From contig CM114271.1 in NCBI GenBank assembly GCA_050084515.1, positions 12,462,001-12,526,000 of the forward strand: a stretch of DNA of 64,000 bases, read 5' to 3'. The first letter of the stretch is position 1, and each line of letters opens with the position of its first letter. Made by a program: the position numbers and the translations under genes. This stretch comes from Blasia pusilla (Eukaryota > Marchantiophyta > Marchantiopsida > Blasiales). Positions 12,435 to 22,340 of the stretch are shown one piece after another. The notes beneath the pieces are model-generated. The model made no database searches. It saw only the letters and a program-made list of their open reading frames with translations, and was not told the origin of the DNA.

Positions 12435-13907
12435 TTGGCAAAGTTGTTCCGGAGTTTGGAAAACCCCCGCAGTGAAATACAAGAATTCTTGGACGGGCCC
12501 GACCTCATTCCACTTCACAGTCGATTCTTAAAAGGAAGGGAAAAGCTTAATGGATTACTCCGTGTAGCTTGTAGGCTCACGGAGTCTGCCAAAGAGGGAC
12601 CAAGGAAGCTGCCTAAGATTATGAATCTAAAAATGGACAACTCTGGAAAAGATAAAAAAAATATTTACGTCATGGCGTATTTGGCTCTTCTTGTTCATAG
12701 GGAGTTATTCAAAGAGATTCACTTGGCTTTTCTCATCCCCGGGCACACTCACAAAGATATTGATGCTATGTTTAGCAAGTTCTCGGGAACTTTATGGCAA
12801 CACAATGCATACACCTTGAAATATCTTGCGACACAGTTTTTGAACTCCACCTCATCAAATCTAGCACCACGTGTGGTTCAAGACATTCCCGACTTCAAGG
12901 GGTACTTAAAAGGTTTCATCGGGCCATCAATGAAAAATCAGTGGTATGGACTGCAGAAGCTAGATCATTTCTGATTTACTAGATCTCCGGAGGGTATGCC
13001 CATCATGGATTACAAGATGTATGGTTCTGATAAAGAGTGGATGCCGAATGAGCGTGGTTATGACGTGTTTTTACGTCATGAAATTACTGAACATCCCCTT
13101 ATCCCTACTGGGAATCCAAAGCGCTTACTGCCCACATCCTTGAAGGCATTTTCCAATGTGAAGAAAGGTGTATCTTAGTACATTGAGTACTTTGATAAGA
13201 TGGGAAGCAAGTCTTCCAAGGGCACAAAGGTGGAGTTCCAACAACTAGCACGGCAGTGGAGGAAGACGATCGAGGAATTGGTCCGATTTTTTCCTCATGG
13301 AAACCCTGAGAACAAGGTTCAAAACTTGCGATTAAATCACAAAACAGCACCAAATAAAGATTCTTCTACCAAGAATAGGACCAGTTTGATAGCCCATGAC
13401 ATCGCTTCATCGTTCTCTGAGACATTGGAAGATTTTTGGCCTCTAACCAAACAAAACACTCAAGTTCTTATTATCTTTGGAAGTGAAATTCCTCCAAATC
13501 GAGATCACTATTGTGGGCCCACTAGATTCAGGCCTAGAGTTGATATGTTATCAATGGAGGAAACAGAAGTTGCATTGGTAGATTTCAATGTTGGAGACTT
13601 TGTCATAATTAGACCAAGACAAGAAAGAAACAAATACCCCATATGGATGGGACAAGTTCTAGTTGGAATTGGTGAAGATACAAATTTTAGAATTCAGTAT
13701 TGGTGGCCATTGAATACATTCGGAAGAGGGAACATAGCCCCAAGTAGGAGATATCAAAATTGGGATGTAAAAAAATGGAAGAAGAATAGTAGTGAAACAC
13801 CAATGTTGTGTCTATATGACTCGATTATAGCATCTTTTGCTAATTCAACATACGCAATAGAGGATGGACTAGTGAGTATCACCGTTGACATGGTTAATTT
13901 TGTCTAG
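12435..13907 (+). pseudogene. DUF7869-like transposon protein with SH3/BAH-like tail
   Basis: One reading frame runs about 490 codons, broken only by a TGA at 12972-12974 and a TAG at 13176-13178. The first part has KMDNSGKDKKNIYVMAYLA followed by FLIPGHTHKDIDAMFSKFS; the GHTHxDIDxxFSxF signature is typical of DUF7869 proteins, which are common in plants outside the flowering plants and look transposon-derived. The last part (from about 13560) reads FNVGDFVIIRPRQE, PIWMGQVL and IQYWWPLNTFGRGN, resembling a small SH3/BAH-type barrel. The initial codon of the open frame is TTG, so the true N-terminus lies upstream and is lost or on another exon. Function is unknown. The two stops make it a pseudogene unless they lie in introns, for which I see no good splice sites. 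Confidence 0.6.
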
Positions 13908-14281
13908 ATTAATTTTTGGCACTAAACTAGTACTAGAAGATAGAGATGACAAGTAACAACAACACAATTACTATAAGCCTTTGTTACAATTTAATGTAAT
14001 GTTATTGAGAGTCATCACTTGATTTTATAAAGATTCTTTATATTTCTACATATGGTATGAGATTATTGAATAAACTCGTTTTGTAGAAGCTTTCGCAATT
14101 GGAATCGGATTCCATATTCTTCCCATTTTTAATTTAATTATTTAGTATTGTGCTCTAACTTGCACCATGAAGTTAAATTCATCCATTTTGACTTTAACTG
14201 AAAACTAGATTTCCCTAAGTAGGACAAAACTCTATATCATAGTAACTCCCAAAACCTATTGGTTTACAAACTTGAACGGAT
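13908..14281. other. No gene seen
   Basis: AT-rich spacer between the DUF7869-like frame and the telomere-like repeats. No frame or element end is evident. Confidence 0.35.
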
Positions 14282-14634
14282 CATTTATCTTAGATCCTAA
14301 ACTCTAAACCCTAAAACCATAAACCCTAACCCCAAAGCCAAAATCTCAAAATCCTAGGCCAGATCCCCTAAACCTTAAACCCTAAGCCAAAAATCCTACA
14401 CCCTAATCCAAAAACCCTAAGCTGAACACTCTACACTCTAGAACCTAAGCAATAAACCCTAAACCAAAAACCCTAAACCCTAAGCAACACCCTAAACCCT
14501 AGAACCTAAGCAATAAACCCTAAACCCTAGGCCAAAAACCCTAAACCCTAACCCCTAAGCCAAAAACCCCAAACCCTAGGCTAATCACCCTATACTCTAA
14601 CCCGTAAGCCTAGAACCCTAAGCCAAACACCCTA
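14282..14634. repeat. Interstitial telomere-like repeat, left block
   Basis: Many copies of the plant telomere unit CCCTAAA are mixed with CCCTAAGCC, CCCTAGGCC and AAAAACCC variants, forming a composite degenerate array. Runs of two perfect units are common, long perfect runs are absent. The CCCTAAA strand is the plus strand. Confidence 0.85.
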
Positions 14635-15060
14635 TGTGAGAAAATAGAAAGTGACGAAATCACTGAAATTTTTACAAAACTTAGAGATACAAAGTGGCCT
14701 ATTTCGTCCGTGCGCTCACAGAAGAGCTTCGATGGAACATGAACATGGAGTTAACTCGACATACGAGAATGCGCTACTGCTGCGGCTCTCGAGTACTTGA
14801 CTACTCGAGAAAAATAGGGTTTTTACCTATTTTTCTTCGTTTCTATTCATAGAAAAAATTTTCAAATATTGCATCTTGGTGCCCCGCACCCTGATGCATT
14901 ATAGGGTTAGATAAACCTAGTAACGCTACTCCTAAAACCACCTACGTCATATTACTATGACTCCTTCGACGTCTAAGTCGGAACCATCAATCTAGGCTTC
15001 TCCTCATACAAGGGGGCCGATCAGATTAATGGTGCTTATAGAAGTGGATGTTGAGAATCC
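14635..15060. mobile_element. 426-bp insertion in telomere-like repeat
   Basis: This non-repetitive segment interrupts the telomere-like array. The same nine bases AACACCCTA lie immediately on both sides (14626-14634 and 15061-15069), as expected for an 8-9-bp target-site duplication. It has no coding frame. I see no convincing terminal inverted repeat. Since AACACCCTA-like words are frequent in the array, the flanking match could be chance. Confidence 0.4.
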
Positions 15061-15470
15061 AACACCCTAAACCCTAGAACCTAAGCAATAAACCCTAATC
15101 TTTAGGCCAAAAATCCTAAACCCTAACCCTAAGTCAAAAATCCTAAACCCTAGGCCAAAAACCCTATATCCTAATCCCTAGGCCAAGAACGCTAAATCCT
15201 AAGCAAAAAACCCTAAATCCTAAACCCTAGGCCAAAAACCCTATATCCTAACGCCTAAGCCCTAAACTCTAAGAAAAAAACCCTTAACCCTAAGCAAAAC
15301 ATCCTAAACTCTAGAACCTAAGCAATAAATCCTAAGCCCTAAGTCATAAACCCTAAATCCTACAACGTAAGCCAAAAACCCTAAACCCTAAGCTATAAAC
15401 GCTAAACCCTAGGCCCTAAACCCTAAGCTATAAACCCTAAAACCTAAGCCATAAACATGATTGACATCGA
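15061..15470. repeat. Interstitial telomere-like repeat, right block
   Basis: This continues the degenerate CCCTAAA array after the insertion, with the same CCCTAAGCC and CCCTAGGCC variants. The array fades out at about 15470. Confidence 0.85.
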
Positions 15471-15559
15471 GGGTAAAACATAAGTTGTACTCCCGTTACT
15501 CTATGTCCTAGTGTGGTAATAATCATATTAGAACAAAACTGGGTTTTCTAAAATACCAC

Positions 15560-15678
15560 ATTTGTCGAACTTGGTGTTTTAGTAGAATATATTTGGTTCG
15601 ATATAAGAGAGAGATTGAGATTGTGTAAGAGATTGGAGTGATCTTGATTCAATTGGAGATATTTTGGTACTCAATCTT
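15560..15678. repeat. Gypsy-type LTR fragment, left of copia insertion
   Basis: The end of this stretch (ATTGGAGATATTTTGGTACT) matches LTR sequence at 33705 and 34335 of the gypsy element in this window, and GAGAGATTGAGAT upstream resembles the LTR near 34310. It was the target of the copia insertion: the five bases AATCT at 15674-15678 are duplicated at 21287-21291. Confidence 0.6.
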
Positions 15679-15989
15679 GTGGAAAACTACTAAAGAAACA
15701 TTACTGGTGGGAAACGACTCTCACACTCACACACCACCATAGAGAACAAAATTTTCAATGAGAGAATGAGTGGAGGCTGGTCCCCTTCTCAATTCTATAG
15801 GGTATGTACAAGCAATCGTAACCCTAACCTTAACCATAGTCTCGAGTTAGACTAACTATGATTAACTAACCCTAGTTAAGATAATCGTGCTTAACTAACT
15901 AACCAAGATTAAGCTTCCCTACTTCGTGTGAGTACCAAATGTAGCAGTTCAGGTATCTCATGAGCTTGATTGTAACTCAATCTTCAATA
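15679..15989 (-). repeat. Copia 3' LTR
   Basis: Matches 20975-21286 along its full length at roughly 92 percent by hand count. On the plus strand it starts TGTGGAAAAC and ends CTTCAATA. It is bordered outside by AATCT and inside by the polypurine tract. Confidence 0.9.
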
Positions 15990-16900
15990 CTCCCCCTCAA
16001 GCTCATATCGATATCTCTAACGCCTAAATCATTTCTAAACATCTCAAACTTATCTTTAGACAATGCCTTTATAAAGATGTCAGCAATTTGTTGATCTATA
16101 CTTATATGCACAAGATCATTTTCTCCTACAAGCACTTTCTCTCTCATAAAATAATAGCTCACCTCAACATGCTTTGTACGAGCATCAAACACAAGATTAT
16201 TAGCAAGCTTGATGCTACTAATATTGTCTACATATATTACACTAGGTCCTAAGTTATTAACACCAATCTCAACAAGTAATCGATGAAGCCACACCGCCTC
16301 ACATGTTGCATTGGTTGCTCTTCTGTACTCAACCTCTATTGAAGATAAAGCAAGTGTAGGTTGCTTCTTTGAAGCCTAACTTATAGATGCGCTTCCCAAA
16401 GTTAATGAATAACCAGATGTGGAGTGTCGATCAAACACGCTTCTTGCCCAATCAGCATCTATGAATCCCTGTAATTGAAAACTCAAAGAAGGTTTAAATT
16501 GAAGCCCGAATTGAATAGAGAATTTCACATACCACATAGTTCTCCTCATAGCATCAAGGTGAGGTTTTTGAGGTGCTTGCATAAAGTGACTCACTAGGCC
16601 AATAGCATAGCTCAAATCTGGTCTGGTTATAGTTAGATAGATCAAACTTCCAATCATGCGCCTGTACATATTAGAATCTGCATGCAACTCTCCTTCATCC
16701 ACTCTTAGCTTCACACTCTGGTCCAATGGTGTAGAGATAGGCTTACAAGCCGTCATACCATATTTTGAAAGCATATGAAGAGCATATTGTCGTTGTCTAA
16801 CCACATGCTCTCTCCTACCTTGATAAACTCAATACCAAGAAAGTACTTGAGTTCTCCCAAATCTTTCATATCAAATTCTTCTTGTAACTTAAGCTTGGCT
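15990..16900 (-). pseudogene. Copia RNase H and RT C-terminal region
   Basis: Two frames (16804-16376 and 16294-15977) carry the end of copia pol. The first shows PISTPLDQSVKLR, YRRMIGSLIYLTITRPDLSY and FIDADWARS, the usual segment between RT and RNase H. The second shows VIYVDNISSIKLANN, ARTKHVEVSYYFMRE and QIADIFIKAL, the tail of copia RNase H. A stop near 16376 (AISxASKKQPTLALSS reads across it) separates the two, and another stop near 16910 separates this from the RT core. Activity is lost. Confidence 0.85.
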
Positions 16901-17891
16901 TGTCGTACCATTTATTCACTACTCCCAGTAATCAAGAGATCATCAACATACAACACAATAAGAACTGTATGATCTTGTCCTCTCAAGAGATATAACGAGG
17001 AGTCAGAATCAGATATCCTAAAACCCAACTCTTGTAGGACGTATGTAATCTTGCCATACCAAGCTCTTGGAGCTTGTTTGAGCCCGTACATAGCTTTCTT
17101 CAACCCACATACGTGAAATGGAAACTTGTGATGCTCGTATCCAAGTGGTTGAGTCATATTGAAGATTGAGTTACAGTCAAGCTCATGAGATACTTGAACT
17201 GCTATATGTGGTACTCACACGAAGTAGGGAAGCTTAATCTTGGTTAGTCACTTAAGCACGATTATCTTAACTAGGATTAGTTAATCATAGTTAGGCTAAT
17301 TCGAGACCATGGTTAAGGATAGGGTTAGGTTTGCGTGTACATACCCTATATAATTGAGAAGAGGACCAGCCTCCACTCATTCTCTCATTGCAAATTTTAT
17401 TCTCCATGGTGGTGTGTGTGTGTGAGAGCCGTTTTCCACCAGTTATGCTTGTTTAGCAATTTTCCACAGGTCATATATACCTCCTCGTATAGATCTCCAT
17501 TCAAGAAGGCATTCTTGATGTCCATGTGATGTAATATCCACTTCTTACTTACTTCAACCGCAACCACTGTTCTCGTAGTCGCCATCTTTGCAACACGGCT
17601 AAATTTTTCCTCATAATCAATGCCATATTGTTGTGCATAGCCCTTAGCCACCAATCTCGCTTTATATCTGTTAATTTTACCATCTTCATTGTGTTTGATT
17701 TTGTAAACCCATTTGCAACCAATAGCTTCCTTATTAGAAGGTATATCAACGAGCTCCCATGTCCGTTGATGTCTTAATACAACAAGCTCTTCCTCCATAG
17801 CTTCAATCCATTTGACTTTACTTGCAGCTTCTTCAAAAGAACTCCGCTCCTGTTCTTGAAGGATAATCATCATATATGCATGATGTCTCAC
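16901..17891 (-). pseudogene. Copia reverse transcriptase, split by an LTR
   Basis: The upstream part (17891-17474) has WIEAMEEELVVLRHQRTWEL, CKWVYKIKHNEDG, YKARLVAKGYAQ and MDIKNAFLNGDLYEEVYMT. The downstream part (17157-16912) continues QPLGYEHHKFPF, KAMYGLKQAPRAWY and the catalytic LYVDDLLITGS. The join falls between the MT of VYMT and QPLG, where a 312-bp LTR lies. Apart from that insertion the RT core is well preserved, with the YVDD motif intact. Confidence 0.92.
17157..17468 (+). mobile_element. Inverted solo LTR inside copia RT
   Basis: 312 bp are the reverse complement of the host element's LTRs, starting TATTGAAGATTG and ending TTTTCCACA. Flanking bases are AGTCA (17152-17156) and GGTCA (17469-17473), a five-base target duplication with one later mismatch. 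The codons on each side read continuously across the duplicated bases. It is a second insertion of the same family in opposite orientation, later reduced to one LTR by recombination. Confidence 0.9.
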
Positions 17892-18373
17892 AAGGAAACC
17901 TTCATTTATGAATCTATGAACTAGATGTGTAACTCTACTGGATCTACAAAGTTGTTGTTCAGAGGTAGATGCCTCTTACACCTAACTCAAGCTCTGACTA
18001 GCGTCAACAGACTGAATACTTACTCTTTCCATCCATGGACTCACAGATTTAAGTGATGAATCTAGGACCTCTCTTAATCCTGCACTAGTACTTGGGGAAG
18101 TTGAAGACAATGTCTGTTGGTTTACAGTCATATTCTTCCCCTTAATAGACGAGTTTAGAGGTGGAATAGGCTCAGATGGAGCATACCATGACTTTAGCTC
18201 ATCAAAGACAACATCGTGATTGATAATAAGCTGCCTAGAGGATAGAATGTAGTACTTATATCCCTTATTTCCATCAGCATAGCCAATGAAGATATATCTT
18301 TCAGACTTGGGGTCTAATTTTTTACGTCTCTCAGAAGGAACATGAGCATGATAAATACAGCCAAATACTTTCA

Positions 18374-19490
18374 AGAAGGAGAAATCAAGTTTACTTCTTA
18401 TGAAAACTTCGAATGGAGTTTTATCATGAACTCATGTTGTTGGAGTTCGGTTGATTAAGAAGATTGCACGTGCTACAGCCTCTGCATGTTCTTCTCATTC
18501 AGCATAGCTCGTGCCGCTTCAGCAATATGTCAATTATTCCTCTTAGCCACTCCATTTTTTTGTGGAGTGTATCGGCAAGTCACTTGACGTTGGATGCCAT
18601 TCTGACGTAAATACTCATCAAACTGTGTTGAAAGATACTCTCCTCCTCCATCACACACAATTTCAGAATGTGTTATCCAGTTTGCTTCTCTCCTAGAACT
18701 TTGAATGTTTAGAACATTGAGAATACCTCTGACTTGGCTTTCAGAAAGTATACTCATATATACCTACAAAAGTCATCAATAAATGAAACAAAGTATTGGC
18801 AATCACTAAGGCTATGTTGTGATGCTGTCCACACATCATCGTGGATCAACTCCAATATCCTAGATGCTCTTCTACCTTGCTTGGAAAAAGAAATTTAGCT
18901 TGTTTTCCAAATTGGCAAGCAGGACATACCTCTAACGTAACAGGACTTGCTAATTTAGGGAGTCCTATTACTATATTAGATGATGAAAGACTCTGTAATC
19001 TTTGAAGACTCATATGTTTGATTCTTTTAGGCCACATATTTAGATCTGTGACTTGTTGGCCGGTTTGACCATATATTATTGTTTGAATCTCTAGCATAGA
19101 AACATCTAATTTGAACATTCTATCAGATCTAGTTCCTTTGGCTATCGTAGTCTGATTATCCATTGTTTCAATGAAACAACCATCTGTTTTAAACTTCTCT
19201 TGATAACCTTGTTCTACTATCTGTCCTACAGAGATCAGATTTCTTGCAATGGTAGGAATATAAAGAACATTTCCAAGAGCACAAAGACCATCTGATGCAA
19301 TTGGAACTTTACCAATATGCGTGATATAATGTTGAGTGTCATCTCCTATGAGCACAATTGCAGGATCTTTCACCGGCTCCAAACTACTGAACCATTTTGC
19401 TTGTGAGGTCATGTGATTTGATGCACAAGACTCAATGTACCAATATGTTGTTGAGTCTTTCTTGACCATTGCTCCCATATGATGAGTCAT
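18374..19490 (-). pseudogene. Copia protease and integrase
   Basis: From 19490 the frame reads YWYIESCASNHMT, the protease site region, where most relatives have a D-S-G-A core; here the aspartate and glycine are changed. ICxVGQIVEQGY and KRIKHMSLQRL lead to CPACQFGKQAK, the GAG-pre-integrase zinc-binding block. A gap with stops follows, then 18757-18530 carries CDGGGEYLSTQFDEYLRQNG and TCRYTPQKNGVAKRNN, the integrase core with the second aspartate region. The frame from 18374 gives the VFGCIYHAHVPSERRKKLDP block typical after the core. Several stops and shifts separate the pieces. Confidence 0.88.
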
Positions 19491-19559
19491 GACAAAGAGA
19501 TGCTCCGTTTGTGAACGTTGTTGTTCTTGGTACTACTCTTCGTGTTGTTGCTCCACATA

Positions 19560-20475
19560 GTTTTGTTAATGTACGGCTCTTGTTCTTATATCTACCGTCT
19601 TCTTGAAGCAAAACTTTGCATAGTGACCCTTTATCCCACAGTAATTGCAAGATCCAGGGACCTTCTGCTGCTGACCTCGACCCCAACAATTTCCGCCATC
19701 ACCACCTTGTGATTGTGTTTGGTACTGGTTTGTAGTTGATTGAGTGACGTTATATTGAGTGTCTCTTCGTCCATATGTTTGATATCCACCACGACCACGG
19801 AAGCTTGTGCCACGACCCCTGCCTCAGTTTGATCCATAACCTGCAAATAACGCACTCTCTTGCAGACTAGACGAGTTATCGATGCCTACTAGGCGCATCT
19901 TTTTACTGATTAACAGTGGGACTAACTCTTGAAAGGTTGGATATTTCTCTCTTATAAACATAGAGGTCTCAAAGGACTTGTAATCCTTTGGATGGCCTTG
20001 AAGAGAGAACAAAATCATATCATCATCTTCTATTGTCACTCCAATGCTATTCAACTGATCAACAATATATCTAATATTCAAAATATAATCATTGATGCTT
20101 TGTGATCCTTTCCTCACTTCGTTCAATTTTCTATTTTAATTGAAGCTTTCTGGCCTTTCTAGATATCTGGAACTGCTTTTCCAATGCATCCCAAGTTTCC
20201 TTCTGAGTATCAACATCTTAAATGTGATTTATCATTGGTGAACTGATCGTTATTGAAATGTAGTGCATTACTTGCCTTGTGTGTTTGTTCCAAGCGCGAG
20301 CATTCAAGTCTGTTGAGTCACCTTCTGGCTTGGCCTCATCACCTGTGACAAGCTCCCATAGTTCTTGACCCATGAAAAATTGTTTCATGCGAAACTTCCA
20401 GATATTGTAGTTCTGCTTATGTAGCTTCTCACCTGTGATTGCTACTGAGGAATATTCCATGACGAACGATTTCAC
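19560..20475 (-). pseudogene. Copia gag with zinc knuckle
   Basis: The frame starting at 20475 shows TGEKLHKQNYNIWKFRMKQF and MGQELWELVTGDE, the conserved N-terminal part of copia gag. It continues in pieces (20126-19824: SQSINDYILNIRYIVDQLN and DDMILFSLQGHPKDY). At 19648-19607 the minus strand encodes CNYCGIKGHYAKFC, a CX2CX4HX4C nucleic-acid-binding knuckle. At least two frameshifts or stops break the protein. The 5' leader and primer-binding site lie at 20476-20974. Confidence 0.88.
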
Positions 20476-20974
20476 TCACAAAAATATTATTTCAGGCTCT
20501 CTACTACTCTAATTGAAGCAGAGATCACTCCTACATAGAAATCGACCTGAAATTTGCCAAATTTGATCAACTGTATGAAAAAACTAGTCGAAATTGGCTT
20601 GTAGAGAGCAACTGCACAACTTTTCTTCACTAATTGCACTTTCTTACACTGAAATTGCTACTGCATCAGCTCAGAATGTCAAAATTGAGCAATTTTGGAT
20701 ACGTTGGAAAGATCTTGACGAGCTCTACAAGATGGTTGGAACTAACCTTGGATATTATTCTACCGTTGCAGACCCAAATGGCTAAATCGACCAGGAAAGC
20801 CTTCAAAAATGCCTCCAAAGTTTTATCATCGTCAAAGCTCCATCTGAAATCTGCACCCACTGAGCTCTGAATAAAATTTCCTCCTCTCGAACTGAAATTG
20901 TGCCTTCTCTTGCTTCTCTTATCTCCTCAAATACCAAAAATTTCAAGTGATTTTCTCATATTGCTCTAACACAA

Positions 20975-21286
20975 TGTGGAAAATTGCTAAAGAAGCATAA
21001 CTGGTGGGAAACGGCTCTCACACTCACACATGACCATGGAGAACGAAATTTGCAATGAGAGAATGAGTGGAAGCTGGTCCCCTTCTCAATTATATAGGAT
21101 ATGTACAAGCAACCCTAACCCTAAGCTTAACCATAGTCTCGAGTTAGACTAACTGTGATTAACTAACCCTAGTTAAGATAATCAGGCTTAACTGACTAAC
21201 CAAGATTAAGCTTCCCTACTTTGTGTGAGTACCAAATGTAGCAGTTCATGTGTCTCATAAGCTTGACTGTAACTCAATCTTCAATA
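20975..21286 (-). repeat. Copia 5' LTR
   Basis: Full-length match to 15679-15989. It is followed outside by AATCT (21287-21291), completing the target duplication. Confidence 0.9.
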
Positions 21287-21400
21287 AATCTAAGACTTCT
21301 TGATGTCCAAATATCATGACTAAATATGATATCTTGTGTTTAGGTGATTGTATTTCATGACAATGATATATGTTTTCTAGTAATATGTATGTGAGACATT
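21287..21400. repeat. Gypsy-type LTR fragment, right of copia insertion
   Basis: This continues the LTR interrupted at 15678. ATGATATCTTGTGTTTA and TGACAATGATATATGTTTTC match LTR sequence near 33755-33800 and 34385-34430 of the gypsy element. Together with 15560-15678 it is one older LTR split by the copia element. Confidence 0.6.
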
Positions 21401-22199
21401 TAGTACTACCTTTTTTTTCTAATTCCAACTAAGGTAGGTTAGTAACTATCACACTTGATATAGCAACTCTAATGAAGTCTAAAATCAATTTCCTATCTTG
21501 AATTACTATATTAATTTGAGCACTTGGCCTCGACTTTAGATATTAGAATATCATTTTGATGTATAATAATAATATTTCTATTAATACTCTTCATTTTTTA
21601 CTGATAAAAATTCAATTAAGTATAATATCGTAATGTAAAACTTGAATATCATAATAATGTTAAATTTGTAAAATTCATGGCAATGATTCACTTGTATATG
21701 AGTTGGCATATAAAATTTTGTAGAAATATAGTAAAGCCTATGTATAGTAGGACCATCATATGCAATTTCAAATATGAGTCCTTTTTTGTATCTCCTTTAT
21801 AAGGATTTATGACTTTATATAGTTTGGGAACTTGATGGAACTTTAGTTCACTATAATACTACATCGATGTTAACTTATTAAATATGAAAAGAGCAAGCTC
21901 ATTTAAAGGATTGTACTATCCAAGAGACATGGCAAATCAAATTATGAGAAAGAAAAATGATATTGCACATTATATATGGTAAGGTATGTGAGAGGTTTAG
22001 AGATGAATGAGAATTTTTTTGAGTCCCAGTATTTCTTGCATTTAGATCATCTTTGAAATCGCCTCTTCTATCGCTAATACGTTCATACATAGGTAATAGA
22101 TGTAGTACGGGGAGATTTTACAATGATCCATTGTACTTCCTTTTGGAGGGAGAAATTAAACCAATTGGGAAAACAAGAATAGGAGATACCACGCATTGA
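21401..22199. other. AT-rich spacer, no gene
   Basis: Strongly AT-rich with short frames only and no recognisable element. Confidence 0.4.
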
Positions 22200-22340
22200 C
22201 ATTAAGTTTTTGTGGTATCATGAGCTAACCTTTCTCATGCGAAAGCAATGCTCTTTTGGTGATGGGGGGAGAGGAATATGAATATGTGTGTAGAGTCTAG
22301 GACATGGGAGATCGGGATGGAAAGAGCAAAGGAGATCATT
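22200..22340 (-). repeat. LINE fragment, second copy
   Basis: About 115 bases align with 49669-49785, sharing AAAGCAATGCT, GGTGATGGGG and GGATGGAAAGAGC in the same order and spacing. The 49.7-kb copy abuts a LINE polyprotein fragment, so this is probably a detached piece of the same family. Confidence 0.45.

Larger units (their letters stand above)
15679..21286 (-). mobile_element. Ty1/copia LTR retrotransposon (dead, nested)
   Basis: This 5.6-kb element on the minus strand has LTRs of about 311 bp (15679-15989 and 20975-21286), flanked by a perfect AATCT target duplication (15674-15678, 21287-21291). On the minus strand the LTR ends in CCACA, and a purine tract TTGAGGGGGAG precedes the 3' LTR. 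The primer-binding site next to the 5' LTR reads TTGTGTTAGAGC, a mutated match to the initiator-Met tRNA complement. Gag, protease, integrase, reverse transcriptase and RNase H follow in copia order. Stops and frameshifts break all of them. By hand I count about 25 differences between the two LTRs, so the insertion is old. A second LTR copy sits inverted in the RT gene. Confidence 0.93.

Noticed and set aside
14282-15470. A true chromosome end
   Set aside because: The array is degenerate and both sides continue into transposons and genes.
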